A DNA stretch of 64,000 nucleotides from Streptosporangium sp. NBC_01755 (GTDB lineage Bacteria; Actinomycetota; Actinomycetes; Streptosporangiales; Streptosporangiaceae). The notes below the pieces were generated by a model. The model was not told where the DNA came from. It did no database searches and saw only the letters and a program-made list of their open reading frames with translations. A program made the translations under genes and the position numbers. The stretch is taken from contig NZ_CP109131.1 of NCBI RefSeq assembly GCF_035917995.1, positions 7,564,001 to 7,628,000 on the forward strand. The letters run 5' to 3'. Shown in pieces: positions 55,651-64,000 of the stretch (positions are counted from its first letter, which is position 1; each line of letters starts with the position of its first letter).

Positions 55651-56039
55651 CGCCCTATCCCCTCACGATCCCGCGTGTTCTTCTCGGCCCATCCCTGCCC
55701 GGTTCCGCTGATCTCGGCCGCAATGTGCCGTCGGACGCTCCGAACCAGGGGGTCCATATACGCGACTCCGCGACCGGCTGCGTCGGTCTGTTGAAGGTCT
55801 TTGTGGCCACCCGGGCGGTGTTGAACACGTGCCGGGCCTCATCGGGGAACTCCGGGTCCACCAAGATCTCGTAGGTGCGTAGGTCGCCAGCACCGTCTTG
55901 TGGCTCTCGTGGATGTCTCGGGTTCTCATGGATCAACCCCCTGCTGGTTGGTTGTTCCGGCTACCGAGAAGCCTCGGTCACGCGCCATCAGCCACAGCCC
56001 AAAGATCAGCCCTCCGCTCTCCGACCTCTACAGGTCCAG
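55651..56039. other. Gap upstream of the dnaK remnant
   Basis: No gene identified. A minus-strand frame (TYEILVDPEFPDEARHVFNT) could be a scrap of something, unrecognised. No HAIR element (CTTGAGT-N7-ACTCAAG) of the HspR type was found in front of the dnaK remnant. Confidence 0.4.
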
Positions 56040-56368
56040 TCAAAGGGCCCGGATGGCCCCCCGAAACCCCCAAATATCCATTTTTGGATCAAACAACAGA
56101 GGTGGCAGGCGAGGGCCGGCTCGGCCCTTGTCCACGCGCGGGCGGCGGGTCAGGCCCGCGAGCCCGTGGTTCCGGTAGGCGGTCAGCCGCCGGTGCAAGG
56201 TCCGCGACGAGGCGTCGGTGTCGGCGGCGAGCCGGCGGATCGAGACCCCGTCTTCCAGATGGGGGTGGAGAAGCCGCCAGCGGCGCACGGCCTGCTGCCG
56301 CTGTTCCTGGTCAGCTCGGCGAGCGCGGCAACCGGATCATCCGGCCGTTGGGCCTCGGATGAGCTCAT
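56040..56368 (-). pseudogene. Mu/IS481-type transposase N-terminal remnant, frameshifted
   Basis: ATG 56368 opens MSSSEAQRPDDPVAALAELT; a frameshift near 56320 then moves the reading to QEQRQQAVRRWRLLHPHLED, GVSIRRLAADTDASSRTLHR and LTAYRNHGLAGLTRRPRVDK, a winged-HTH DNA-binding start typical of integrase-core transposases. The catalytic core is missing beyond about 56130. Confidence 0.65.
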
Positions 56369-56404
56369 TCCATCAGAATCACCCCGGTCGGCGATCGTTC
56401 GCAG

Positions 56405-56698
56405 GCTGTTCCACTGCCGATCAACACCACCGACGAGGGCATGGGCCGCATCGCCTTCCTGCTGCTGGCCCTGTTCGCCGAGATGGAACGCACCTTCACC
56501 GCCGAGCGCGCCGCCCACGCCCGCGCCGTCGCCGAGAGCACCGGCCGCCCCGTCGCCCACCCGGCCGACAAAATCGAGTACGCCCGGCTACTGAAGGCCC
56601 AAGGCCACACCCTCGGCCAGGTCGCGGCCAAGACCGGCATCCCCAAAACCTCCCTGCACCGCTACCTCACCCCGCAACCAGGAGGCCAGGCGACGTAA
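56405..56698 (+). pseudogene. Serine recombinase (resolvase), C-terminal part only
   Basis: The frame reads LPINTTDEGMGRIAFLLLAL, FAEMERTFTAERAAHARAVA, then a C-terminal HTH (HTLGQVAAKTGIPKTSLHRY). That is the E-helix and DNA-binding end of resolvases such as those of Tn3 elements. The catalytic Ser region is absent. It abuts the Mu-type remnant head to head. Confidence 0.75.
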
Positions 56699-56807
56699 CG
56701 TCAAGGGCCGCTCCAGTATGACCAAGGCCCAACTGGAGAAGGCACTACGCTGAGCGCTCGGCTCCGCCGTGGGAGCCGCAGGCCGCCCCGCGCTTGAAGT
56801 ACGGCGG

Positions 56808-57208
56808 TCATGCACGGCCCAGCAACGGGATGACCGCCCGTTCGGCTTCGCCGTGGGTGGCCATATCGCCGCCAGAGACGCCTTTTCCAAGTTTCGGCAG
56901 CATCGCTGCTATGGTGCGTCCTTCTTCGTACAGATCGATCAGGCGAGGATCCACATAGGATGCCCGGACCAAGGCGGTGTGTTGCCGAGATAATCGGCGA
57001 CCTCTGCCATGACCCGGGCAACGGCGCGTCTGCGTGCTCTGGTCGAAGCGGTGGGTGCGGAGACCGCCAGCCCTACCTCGGCGAGTACGGTCGCGTGCCA
57101 GGTTCTGAAGTCCTTCGCTGTGACCTCCATGCCGAAGAGCTCGTACAGGTAGGTGTTGATGTCCTCGCTGCGCACGTCGTGCCAGGCGGCGGTGAACGGC
57201 GAAGCCAT
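56808..57208 (-). pseudogene. DNA topoisomerase IB, C-terminal remnant with frameshift
   Basis: VRSEDINTYLYELFGMEVTA followed by KDFRTWHATVLAEVGL and VADYLGNTP are the C-terminal motifs of bacterial topoisomerase IB. Two extra bases near 56980 shift the frame, after which ALVRASYVDPRLIDLYEEGR and the end of the protein to 56808 follow. The N-terminal two thirds are missing or scrambled upstream of 57208. Confidence 0.75.
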
Positions 57209-57381
57209 GGCTCGCCTGCGGTTTTCCGGGGCTACGGCCCAACGGCCACCGGCGACGAGAGGTCTGAACGACGCGTGCGAAGTGCCCTCGGTAACCCTTC
57301 CAGCCTTGCACGCCCGTAGGAGTGGTTACGCCGCCTGGGACGGGTATGGTGGGCTCTGGTCCAGAGACGCGGCCGCCTTCC

Positions 57382-57888
57382 GCCCTGCTCGCGAAGGTGA
57401 ACGCCATGTCTGCCGGCCCGATCTTCTCATCCTCGCCGCCACGGCCGATGATCCTGGCGCGCTGCTGGAGATACGGACCTGGCGACTGGAGTCGCTGCGG
57501 ATTCTTCGCCTCCTCGGTGAGCTGGACGCCTTCACCGCCCTCCGCGTCCGCGCCAGACTCGATGAGGTGGTGCTCGCCCGCCGTGAGCTCAGGCTGATCG
57601 TGGATCTCACCCAGCTGACCTTCATAGCCTCGACAGGGGTGGGCCTGCTGCTGGAGATTCGGGAACAGGTCGGCGAGCGCGGGGGACGCCTGATCGTGAT
57701 CCTCGCTCCGAAAAGCCGTCTCCCGGCGTCTTTTCAAGCTGACCCGTATGACGGATCACTTCGAAGTCGCGGAGAACCTGAGAGAGGCGGTACGCGCCCT
57801 GCGGCAGGCGGAGCGCGACCTGGCACTGCGGGGCGAGACCGGTGAAATGCCGCAGGCACCCTCTACTCGCCGACCAGTTCCGACTTGA
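57382..57888 (+). pseudogene. STAS-domain anti-sigma factor antagonist, frameshifted
   Basis: LRILRLLGELDAFTALRVRA and RLIVDLTQLTFIASTGVGLL make a clear STAS domain of the SpoIIAA/RsbV type, with the phosphorylatable Ser in IASTGVG. The downstream helix (RRLFKLTRMTDHFEVAENLR, ending VPT) is in another frame, so a base was lost near 57710. No start codon fits the family at the front either. It precedes the SpoIIE-type phosphatase, its natural partner. Confidence 0.7.
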
Positions 57889-57938
57889 GACCGATGGGTA
57901 AGAAACGTCCGAAAGGCGGCGATCCGAGGTGGATGGCA

Positions 57939-57968
57939 GCCGTGTCCGAAGGCACCTTCGGACACGGC
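57939..57968. terminator. Strong stem-loop after the STAS remnant
   Basis: GCCGTGTCCGAAGG and CCTTCGGACACGGC form a perfect 14-bp inverted repeat separated by two bases. It lies between the STAS remnant and the phosphatase gene; an AT-rich promoter-like stretch follows at 57980-58030. Confidence 0.7.
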
Positions 57969-58074
57969 CGATCCAAGAGAAGTCTACAGTAAAGCGGATA
58001 ATTGTCTCTTAAGGGAATATAAGGGATGAATGGTCAGCGAAGGTGGGTAAGCGTATGTCGGCGGTAGCGCGGAG

Positions 58075-59355
58075 GTGAAGACCTCTCCTGGCCCCGAGCG
58101 GATGCTGGTGGGGCTGTTGCGGGCCAGTCACCTGGCGGCTCTGGAGCAGGTTCCGGGCCTGGTCGGTGAGCATGCCGCGTCCGCGGGCATGACCGAGGTG
58201 CTGATCTACCTGGCGGATCTGCAGCAGAACATGCTGCGCCTGTTGACCGGTGAGGGCCAAAGCGCCGGGGAGGACGCGAGCACGGAGGTCGCCGAGTTGC
58301 GCGTCGATGCGACCTTGGCCGGGCGGGCCTTCCAGGAGGTGCGGATCCTGGCCGGCACCGGCGGCGGTGCCGGTGCCGAGGTGGGCACCGACGAGGATGT
58401 CGGTGGTGTGGAGCGGTGGTGGGTGCCGCTGCTGGACGGCACCGAACGCCTGGGGGTGCTGCGCATCAGCATCGAGGCCGGCGCCGACGCGCAGAGCCAA
58501 GACAAGCAGAGCCAAGACAACATGCGGGACCTGGCGTCGCTGGTGGCGCTGTTGCTGGTCGACAAACGTCCCTGCAGTGACTCCTACGCCCGACTGGTGC
58601 GTACCCGGCCGATGCACGTGGCCGCGGAGATGCAGTGGACGTTGATGCCGCCGCTGACCTTCGCCGACCACCGGGTGACCATCGCCGCGGCGCTGGAGCC
58701 GGCCTACCAGGTCGGCGGGGACGCCTTCGACTACGCTCTCGCCGGTGATGTCGTGCATGTGGGGATCTTCGACGCGATGGGCCACGACGTCTCGGCCGGG
58801 CTGAGCGCCAACCTGGCGGTGGCCGCCTGCCGCAACAACCGCCGCCAGGGCGCCGACCTGGCCGCGACCAGCGAGGCCGCCGAGCAGGTTCTGATCACCG
58901 AGTTCGGTCAGGCCACTCGTTTCGTCACCGCGATCTTGGCCGATCTGGATACCTGCACCGGGGTGTTGTCCTGGGTCAACCGCGGTCACCACCCGCCGGT
59001 GGTGATCCGCGGTGGCCGTTGGGTCACCACGTTGGAATGCCGGCCGGCTCATCCGATGGGCTTGGATCTGGGCCTGGCGGTCACGATGTGCCGCGAGCAG
59101 TTGGAGCCCGGGGATCGGGTGGTGTTCTACAGCGACGGCATCATCGAGGCCCGCAACGCCGCCGGCCAGGAGTTCGGCCTGAACCGTTTCGTCGACTTCA
59201 TCATTCGCCGCACCACCGACGGCCTGCCGGCGCCCGAGACACTGCGCCGCCTGGTGCGCAGCGTGCTGGACTACCACGACGGTCACCTCCAAGACGACGC
59301 CACGGTGTTACTGGTGGAATGGCACGGCCACGCCCATGAGCGGCTGCGCCTGTGA
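58075..59355 (+). CDS. SpoIIE/RsbU-type PP2C serine phosphatase with N-terminal GAF-like domain
   Basis: 426 residues from a GTG after GCGGAG; ATG 58102 is an alternative. The N-terminal ~170 residues look like a degenerate GAF sensor. The PP2C SpoIIE domain has PAYQVGGDAFDYALAGDVVH with the metal-binding Asp, GIFDAMGHDVSAGLSANLAV, SWVNRGHHPPVVIRGG, DRVVFYSDGIIEARN and the final DDATVLLVEW. Such enzymes dephosphorylate STAS antagonists to release stress sigma factors. The adjacent STAS gene is broken, so this phosphatase may be orphaned. Confidence 0.92.
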   Translation: MKTSPGPERMLVGLLRASHLAALEQVPGLVGEHAASAGMTEVLIYLADLQQNMLRLLTGEGQSAGEDASTEVAELRVDATLAGRAFQEVRILAGTGGGAGAEVGTDEDVGGVERWWVPLLDGTERLGVLRISIEAGADAQSQDKQSQDNMRDLASLVALLLVDKRPCSDSYARLVRTRPMHVAAEMQWTLMPPLTFADHRVTIAAALEPAYQVGGDAFDYALAGDVVHVGIFDAMGHDVSAGLSANLAVAACRNNRRQGADLAATSEAAEQVLITEFGQATRFVTAILADLDTCTGVLSWVNRGHHPPVVIRGGRWVTTLECRPAHPMGLDLGLAVTMCREQLEPGDRVVFYSDGIIEARNAAGQEFGLNRFVDFIIRRTTDGLPAPETLRRLVRSVLDYHDGHLQDDATVLLVEWHGHAHERLRL

Positions 59356-59398
59356 GACGCGGGGCCTGAACCGGCAGAACCGGGCCTCAGTTAACGGA

Positions 59399-59887
59399 TC
59401 ACTGGGTCATCTGGGCGGCCGTCGGCTGCCCGCAACGCCGCGTCCAGACCTGGCCTGGGACGGTGTAGCCGATGTCGCCGAGCCCGTCGGCGATCTCGGA
59501 GATGACGTGGGGGGCGCCGTCCTCGTTGCCGGTGACCAGCACTCCGGCGACCCGGTTGTAGGCCACCGGCCGCCCCGCCTCGTCGGTCTCGGAGATCATC
59601 GCGTCCATCCGCTCCAGCATCCGCTGCGCCAGCGAGGACGGCCGCCCGACCCAGGTGGGGGTGACCACGACGAGGATCTGTGATTCGAGCAGCCTCGCGT
59701 GCACTACGGGCCACTGGTCGACGCCGTCGCCCAGGTCGGTGACCACGCCGGGCGGGATGTCCAGGTCGGCCGGCCGCAACGCCATGACCTGTACTCCCAG
59801 CGCGTCGATCACCACCTGGGCCGGCCGTTCGGTGTTGGACGGCTCGGGTGAGGCCTTCAACGTGCAGTTCAGCACCAGCGCCCGCAT
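59399..59887 (-). CDS. NAD(P)H-dependent FMN reductase-like flavoprotein, C-terminally altered
   Basis: 162 residues from ATG 59887. MRALVLNCTLKASPEPSNTE is the FMN-binding start; LVVVTPTWVGRPSSLAQRML and RVAGVLVTGNEDGAPHVISE are the flavodoxin-like core. A few residues around VIDALGVQV appear deleted. After GYTVPGQVW the chain goes into RRCGQPTAAQMTQ and stops, about 40-50 residues short of homologues. May be a damaged gene. Confidence 0.72.
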   Translation of the reverse strand: MRALVLNCTLKASPEPSNTERPAQVVIDALGVQVMALRPADLDIPPGVVTDLGDGVDQWPVVHARLLESQILVVVTPTWVGRPSSLAQRMLERMDAMISETDEAGRPVAYNRVAGVLVTGNEDGAPHVISEIADGLGDIGYTVPGQVWTRRCGQPTAAQMTQ

Positions 59888-60212
59888 GGACCATCTCCTC
59901 GACTCGACGTACCGATGACGCGAGCACGGCGGACAGATTCGCCGACATGCCCCAGCCATCACGATCACTGTCTGGACACCTTTCCGAAGCGCACCCCTTC
60001 GAACATGCCGGTGGATCATTGCCCTGATCGCGAACTTTCACCCGGCGGTCAACACCGCGCGCCACACTGCACAGCAATGATCTTGTTTGAGGTCGCCGTC
60101 GTCTCCCGAACAAGATCAACGAAGTTCGCGGGCAGGTCTCCGCGACCTGTTTACCGAAAGCGCCAGGGGTAGAGCTGTGGGTTTCCTACCTTCGCTGACG
60201 AGGAGAAACGCC

Positions 60213-60450
60213 GTGACCGAGAACCTGTGGAACTACCGCCCCGAGGTCCGCGGCGAGCAGGTCCTGGACCTGGCCGGGTTCGACGTGGAAGCCACCGACG
60301 GCAAGATCGGCTCGGTGGACGAGGACAGCAACGCCGTCGGCGACAGCTACCTCGTCGTCGACACCGGTTTCTGGGTCTTCGGCAAGAAGGTCGTGCTGCC
60401 GGCCGGCACCATAACCAAGATCGACCCGCAGGAGCGCAAAATCTACGCAT
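60213..60450 (+). pseudogene. PRC-barrel domain protein truncated by an IS630 end
   Basis: GTG start with GAGGAG seven bases upstream. MTENLWNYRPEVRGEQVLDL, GFDVEATDGKIGSVDEDSNA and VVLPAGTITKIDPQERKIY form a PRC barrel. At about 60450 coding continues into insertion-sequence DNA, so the rest of the protein (usually another ~40 residues) is lost. Confidence 0.82.
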
Positions 60451-60501
60451 GCGCCCGTCCGAACTCGATCTCTCACCGCCACCCAGCATGTACCAAAACT
60501 T
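60450..60501 (-). repeat. Left-end scrap of a second IS630-family copy
   Basis: On the minus strand AAGTTTTGGTACATGCTGGG and the following ~30 bases match the left end of the IS630 element at 63538 downward, in the same orientation. Its outermost bases CTGAGCCGATCAT are found 2.1 kb away at 62648-62636, on the other side of the group II intron. So the intron interrupts this end. Confidence 0.8.
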
Positions 60502-60638
60502 GTAGGGTCGGGGGCTGGCGCGGTGGCTTCTCCTGGCGGGAGGGCCTGGGGCCTTCCTTCCGTCGGTTTCCCGGACGGGTGTGCCACCCCAGTGGCCGTG
60601 ACCAGGTTCTTCGCTCCGTTTCCAACCCCCGCCACCTC

Positions 60639-60671
60639 GATCCGTGCATGCGGTTCTCCCGCACACGGCTC
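60639..60671 (-). ncRNA. Group II intron domain V
   Basis: 33-base hairpin, GAGCCGTGTGCGGGAGAACC followed by GCATGCACGGATC, the catalytic domain V. It begins at the stop codon of the reverse transcriptase gene. Confidence 0.9.
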
Positions 60672-62049
60672 ACCGACGTCGTTCACCGCCGGCATTCGGC
60701 CTTTCCCGCCAGGGCTTGCCCGCCCTGGGCGCGACGACGATTCCATACAGGCTGATCAAGCCGAGATCGCTGAGCGAGCGTTTCAGCACGCCCCGGCCGT
60801 AGCTCCGGCTGCGCCGGTGTTTTCGGCTGAGGAACAGCGCCAGGCGCATCCAGGCGAACTCTCTGATCTTGCTAAAGCGCCGGGCAGAATGCCCGTACCG
60901 GAAATAGCCAGCCCATCCCCGCAGGAACAGGTTGACCTCCTTGGTGATCGCTTCGGTGCGAAGCAGCAGCCTGCGGCCGTCCGTGAGGTCACGGATCCGG
61001 TCGCGGGCGTGTTGCATCGCCCTGTCTGAGGGCCAGCGAGCGAGGAAAACGAACGGCCGTTTCCCGTTGAACCCGCGTGAGCGCACCAGCCGGTGGTGAA
61101 AGCCCAGGAAGTCCAGGCCTTCCCCACCGACCTCCAGGTGCACGATGCGGGTCTTGGCGGCCTTCGGCTCCAAACCGAGTGCCGCCAGCAGCTCCGTCAG
61201 GCGGGCCAGGGCCCGCTCGGCTTGACCGCGGGACCAGCACATCACGATCGCGTCGTCGGCATAGCGGGCCAGCACGCCGTCCGCCTCGTCCCACGCCCGA
61301 TCCAATCGGTGCAGGTAGACGTTACAGAGGACGGGTGAAACCACGCCGCCTTGTGGCGTGCCGGTGACCTCTCGCCGGATCTGTCCGTCCTCCATCACCC
61401 CGGCGCGCAGAATCACCCGCAGGAGCTTCAGGAGCGACTGATCGCAGACGCGTTCCTCGATCGCACGCATCAACTCATCGTGCGGAATCGCCGAAAAGCA
61501 GTTGGCGATGTCCGTCTCGACCACCCACCGGCGGCCCCGCGCCTGCTCCTCAATGAGCACTTGCAGAGCATCGTGTGCTGAGCGCTTCGGGCGAAACCCG
61601 AATGAGCAATCAGCCATGTCCGCCTCGAAGACCGGTTCGAACACGATCTTCACAGCGGCCTGCACGATCCGATCCCGAACAGCGGGAATCGACAACGGCC
61701 GGTACTCGTCCTTCAGCCCAGGCTTGGGGATCATCACCCGGCGCGCGGGCAATGGCCGATACCGGCCCTGCCGAAGTTCCGCGGCCAACTCCTCAAGAAG
61801 CCGGACGATCCCGTACTCCTCGATGTCGGCCAGCGTGGTCGCGTCGATGCCCGGTGCGCCGTTGTTGCTGCGCACCATGACCCACCCGCGCTCCAGAACG
61901 TCTCTGCGATAGACCTTGTCCATGAGCGCGTGGAACCGACGTCCGGGATCGGCCTTGGCCGCCCGGTAGAGCACATGCTGCAAGGCGCGGACCGGATCAC
62001 GCGGAACACGCGGCCCCACGGCGGCGGGAATAGCCAAAACGGCACTCAC
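60670..62049 (-). CDS. ltrA: Group II intron reverse transcriptase/maturase
   Basis: 459 residues from GTG 62049, which follows GAGGAGGGG; a longer frame to 62103 is possible. Motifs in order: NNGAPGIDATTLADIEEYG, the fingers RYRPLPARRVMIPKPG, CSFGFRPKRSAHDAL, GTPQGGVVSPVLCNVYLH, catalytic RYADDAIVMC, LDFLGFHHRLV, then the maturase X domain and the C-terminal GIIM domain (FLRGWAGYFRYG). No HNH endonuclease domain is evident. Appears intact, so the intron may still splice and move. Confidence 0.94.
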   Translation of the reverse strand: MSAVLAIPAAVGPRVPRDPVRALQHVLYRAAKADPGRRFHALMDKVYRRDVLERGWVMVRSNNGAPGIDATTLADIEEYGIVRLLEELAAELRQGRYRPLPARRVMIPKPGLKDEYRPLSIPAVRDRIVQAAVKIVFEPVFEADMADCSFGFRPKRSAHDALQVLIEEQARGRRWVVETDIANCFSAIPHDELMRAIEERVCDQSLLKLLRVILRAGVMEDGQIRREVTGTPQGGVVSPVLCNVYLHRLDRAWDEADGVLARYADDAIVMCWSRGQAERALARLTELLAALGLEPKAAKTRIVHLEVGGEGLDFLGFHHRLVRSRGFNGKRPFVFLARWPSDRAMQHARDRIRDLTDGRRLLLRTEAITKEVNLFLRGWAGYFRYGHSARRFSKIREFAWMRLALFLSRKHRRSRSYGRGVLKRSLSDLGLISLYGIVVAPRAGKPWRERPNAGGERRR

Positions 62050-62635
62050 CGAGCCCCTCCTCCACCTCAATATGCATCGACGAAGTAGCGGCCCTTCCCT
62101 CACCGCCGGTTATGTTGTCCGGTCGGCTCAAGCAGTACTACGGCCGCCTCCGACGCCCACCCGGCCAGCAATCCACTTCCCGGCGTTGACCGGTTATAGG
62201 ACGCCACGCTCCGGTAACACCTTCCGCAGGTCACCGGGCCGGGGAGGGCCTCCCCAGTTCCCGCCGTCACTATCGATACGTTCCGCGCCCCATACGCCGG
62301 GGAGTTCTTCGCGGCTGCAATTTCCAGGCTCTTCGCCGCTTCCATGGCCTTCACCCCGATCACGAGGGGCTCGGCTCTCCCTTGTCCCGTCCGAAGACGG
62401 CTGAGTAACGACGCCGCAGGCTTCGCGTCATGCTACGGACCGCATCGTCGCTCCCCCTTAAGGGCTTTTGACGCTGGGCTTCGACCCCGCCCGTTTCCAG
62501 ACGAAGCCGCCAGCCTGCTACCGGGCCTCCTGGCAGCTACCCGGACCGGACTTTCACCGGCAAGCGACGACGAGCTTACGAACATGCAGATCAGCCGCTA
62601 TGTCACGGCTTCACCTCCAGTTCTACTGGGCGCAC

Positions 62636-63552
62636 ATGATCGGCTCAGTAAGCAGGCAGGAAGAACAGGCGCAACCGGCCGCCGGTACGCGCGACGAAAT
62701 CACCGACCGCCCGGGCGGTGTGGATCGAGGAGCCGTCGACGATCAGGAGGATCGGCCCGGTGACGGTCCGCAGCAGGTGCGCGCAGAACCCCAGGAACGC
62801 CCACCGGTCCATCGACCCGTGCCTCAGCCGGTAGCGCAGCGTGCCGTCGGCTCCGACCGCCGAGAACATCTTCACCGACCGGTGCTCCGCCCCGGCGCGC
62901 ACCACAGGGGTCCGCCCGACCACCCCCCAGGTGGTACCGGCCCGGTGATCGACACGCATGCTCATCTCGTCGGCGAACAGCACCACCGCCCCCCGCCTGC
63001 GCGCCTGTCGGCGGATCTCGGGAAAGACCACCGTCGTCCACCCGGTGACGGCCACCGCATCACGCCGCCACGCCCGATAGACCGGGCGCTGCGGCGACAG
63101 GCCCAGCTCGCGCAGCAACCTCCCGGCCGCCGCCACCGACAGACCGATGCCGAACCAGGCCGCGATCACCATCGCCACCAGTGCCCTGGTCCACAGTGCC
63201 ACAGCCGTGCCCAGCACCTGACGGGGGGGTGACATCACGCACCACCGCCTTGACGGTCTGCTCTTGGCCGGGCGTCAGCCGCCGCGGCCGGCCCGGCGCC
63301 TTCTTGATCCGCAGCGCCTCGAGGCCGCCCGCCCGCGCCTGGCGTTTCCACCGGAACACCGACTCGCGGCCCACGCCCAGCGCGTCGGCCACCCGATCGG
63401 GTGACATGCCCTGCTCCAGCAACCGGAGGGCGAAGACCTTCTCCTCGAACGTCGCTCTGCGACCTTTTCTGGCCATACCCCCAGCATGTGCTCGCCGGAA
63501 ATCGATCTCCCACCGCCACCCAGCACGTACCAAAACTTATGATCGGCTCAGT
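62636..63552 (-). mobile_element. IS630-family element, truncated at its transposase 3' end
   Basis: Left end at about 63550 (TA-CTGAGCCGATCATAAG, read on the minus strand), transposase gene inside, then an abrupt stop at LFFLPAY where another copy of the same left end (CTGAGCCGATCAT) begins at a TA. The right terminal repeat and the last ~50 codons are missing from the window side. Confidence 0.75.
62645..63476 (-). pseudogene. IS630-family transposase, frameshifted and truncated
   Basis: ATG 63476 opens MARKGRRATFEEKVFALRLL with a helix-turn-helix (GMSPDRVADALGVGRESVFR). At a run of seven C near 63225-63231 the frame must change to continue as RQVLGTAVALWTRALVAMVI, GRLLRELGLSPQRPVYRAWR, the DDE parts LFADEMSMRVDH and LLIVDGSSIHTARAV. 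It ends at LFFLPAY where SPELNPDE with the catalytic Glu is expected. The C7 site could be programmed or a mutation; the missing Glu makes it inactive anyway. Confidence 0.85.
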
Positions 63553-63600
63553 ACATGTTTTTCGCGCCATGAAGAAAGATCTTCGTGGCGCTTTCGGTGC

Positions 63601-64000
63601 GTGCGCGCACAGCGGGGAGAAGAAGGTCCGTCATGGGTTTGTAAGAGTTTGCGGCGTCCTGTCGCGGTAACGTCAGACCATGTTGCGTCCTGGAAGCTGG
63701 TCCAGGCCTGCGGGTGGAAGTCCCGTCCGGGTAAGCACTGGAGCGCCCGGTAGCAGGCCCCGGTTCGTTGTGGAGACATGGCGGGCTGAGCGGGGCGTCA
63801 AGAGCCTCTTTGGAGGGAGCAAGCACGCGGGCCGTAGCGTAAAGCGAACCTTGCAGCCTCGTCAGATTCACAATGGAGAAGCCGAGCCGCTCATGTCACG
63901 GCGAAGGCCATGTCCGGTGGGCCTTGTTCCAGGGTCGGTCTGCCAGGTTCTCCCGGGGTATGGAGGATGGCACGTGTGCATGGTCTGGGCCGGAACAGGA
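63601..64000 (+). mobile_element. 5' part of a second group II intron (runs off right edge)
   Basis: From GTGCGCGCAC at 63601 the sequence follows the 5' half of the complete intron block by block: GTGGAAGTCCCGTCCGGG, GCGCCCGGTAGCAGGC, GGGCGTCAAGAGCC, GGGCCGTAGCG and GCCGAGCCGCTCATGTCACG. The intron is transcribed rightward, opposite to the first. The open reading frame would lie beyond the window. Confidence 0.75.

Larger units (their letters stand above)
60502..62635 (-). mobile_element. Complete group II intron
   Basis: 2,134 bp, transcribed leftward. The 5' end at 62635 is GTGCGCC, the 3' end CCCTAC at 60507-60502. Domain I shows the GGTGAAAGTCCGGTCCGGG stretch and CCCGGTAGCAGGC; domain IV holds the reverse transcriptase gene; domain V lies at 60639-60671. 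The borders are supported by comparison with an uninterrupted copy of the target (GCCGATCAT joined to AAGTTTTGG) at 63539/63538. Confidence 0.88.

Noticed and set aside
55651..55760. HspR-binding HAIR element upstream of dnaK
   Set aside because: No CTTGAGT-N7-ACTCAAG-like inverted repeat found.
57153..57845. 230-residue protein as a single intact gene
   Set aside because: Its first ~80 codons are antisense to the topoisomerase remnant and its end is in the wrong frame; only the STAS part is real.
1..64000. CRISPR arrays, tRNA or rRNA genes
   Set aside because: No regular short repeat-spacer series, no cloverleaf or rRNA-like segment was noticed on reading both strands; a tRNAscan/Infernal run would be decisive.

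Overview
The window is high-GC actinomycete DNA. Codon bias, GTG/TTG starts and the gene families (coelibactin-type NRPS, Zur-linked ribosomal paralogues, SpoIIE-type phosphatase, DUF1931) suggest a filamentous actinomycete, possibly Streptosporangiales; the genus cannot be fixed from sequence alone. Most of 1-47 kb is read from the minus strand. Many long open frames on the opposite strand are GC-driven shadows and are not annotated.

Layout: (1) 1-8590, a giant Tc-toxin A-like gene running off the left edge, carrying about two dozen hemopexin-type repeats. (2) 8.95-12.9 kb, a nested pile of mobile DNA: an ISAs1-family element with perfect 15-bp ends cuts a Tn3-family transposase, whose 38-bp terminal repeat in turn sits in the left end of an IS256-family element, which cut a COG0523 (CobW-like) gene. 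(3) 12.9-15.5 kb, five zinc-free ribosomal protein paralogues (L32, S14, L28, L31 type B and a frameshifted L33), a TIGR03943 protein and the tail of its partner permease. (4) 15.8-41.1 kb, a salicylate-capped thiazoline NRPS cluster in coelibactin order: salicylate synthase, two IrtAB-like ABC proteins, methyltransferase, type II thioesterase, P450, thiazolinyl imide reductase-methyltransferase fusion, saccharopine dehydrogenase-like protein, two NRPSs, and the divergent salicylate-AMP ligase. (5) 41.2-46.5 kb, a peptide/nickel-type ABC importer operon headed by a small ferredoxin. (6) 46.9-50.1 kb, a Fur-family regulator (Zur) divergent from znuA-znuC-znuB.

Regions 3-6 make one zinc-starvation island. 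Four near-identical palindromic operators, core AAATGAWAACCATT, lie in front of the NRPS/ligase pair, the ferredoxin-ABC operon, zur and znuACB. The inferred model is: Zur releases these operators when zinc is short, the cell makes and exports a salicylate-derived metallophore, re-imports metal through IrtAB-like, SBP5-type and Znu transporters, and swaps zinc ribosomal proteins for zinc-free ones. The ribosomal/COG0523 end has been damaged by insertion elements.

From 50 to 60.5 kb lies a stress-type gene set (PsiE, SnoaL-like, DUF1931, thioredoxin reductase, thioredoxin, DnaK, topoisomerase IB, STAS, SpoIIE phosphatase, FMN reductase, PRC-barrel). Many of these are visibly decaying through in-frame deletions, gene fusion or frameshifts, with transposase and resolvase scraps between them. 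The right end, 60.45-64 kb, holds a complete group II intron with its reverse transcriptase inside an IS630-family left end, a truncated and frameshifted IS630 transposase, and the 5' part of a second, related intron running off the right edge. No tRNA, rRNA or CRISPR array was seen.
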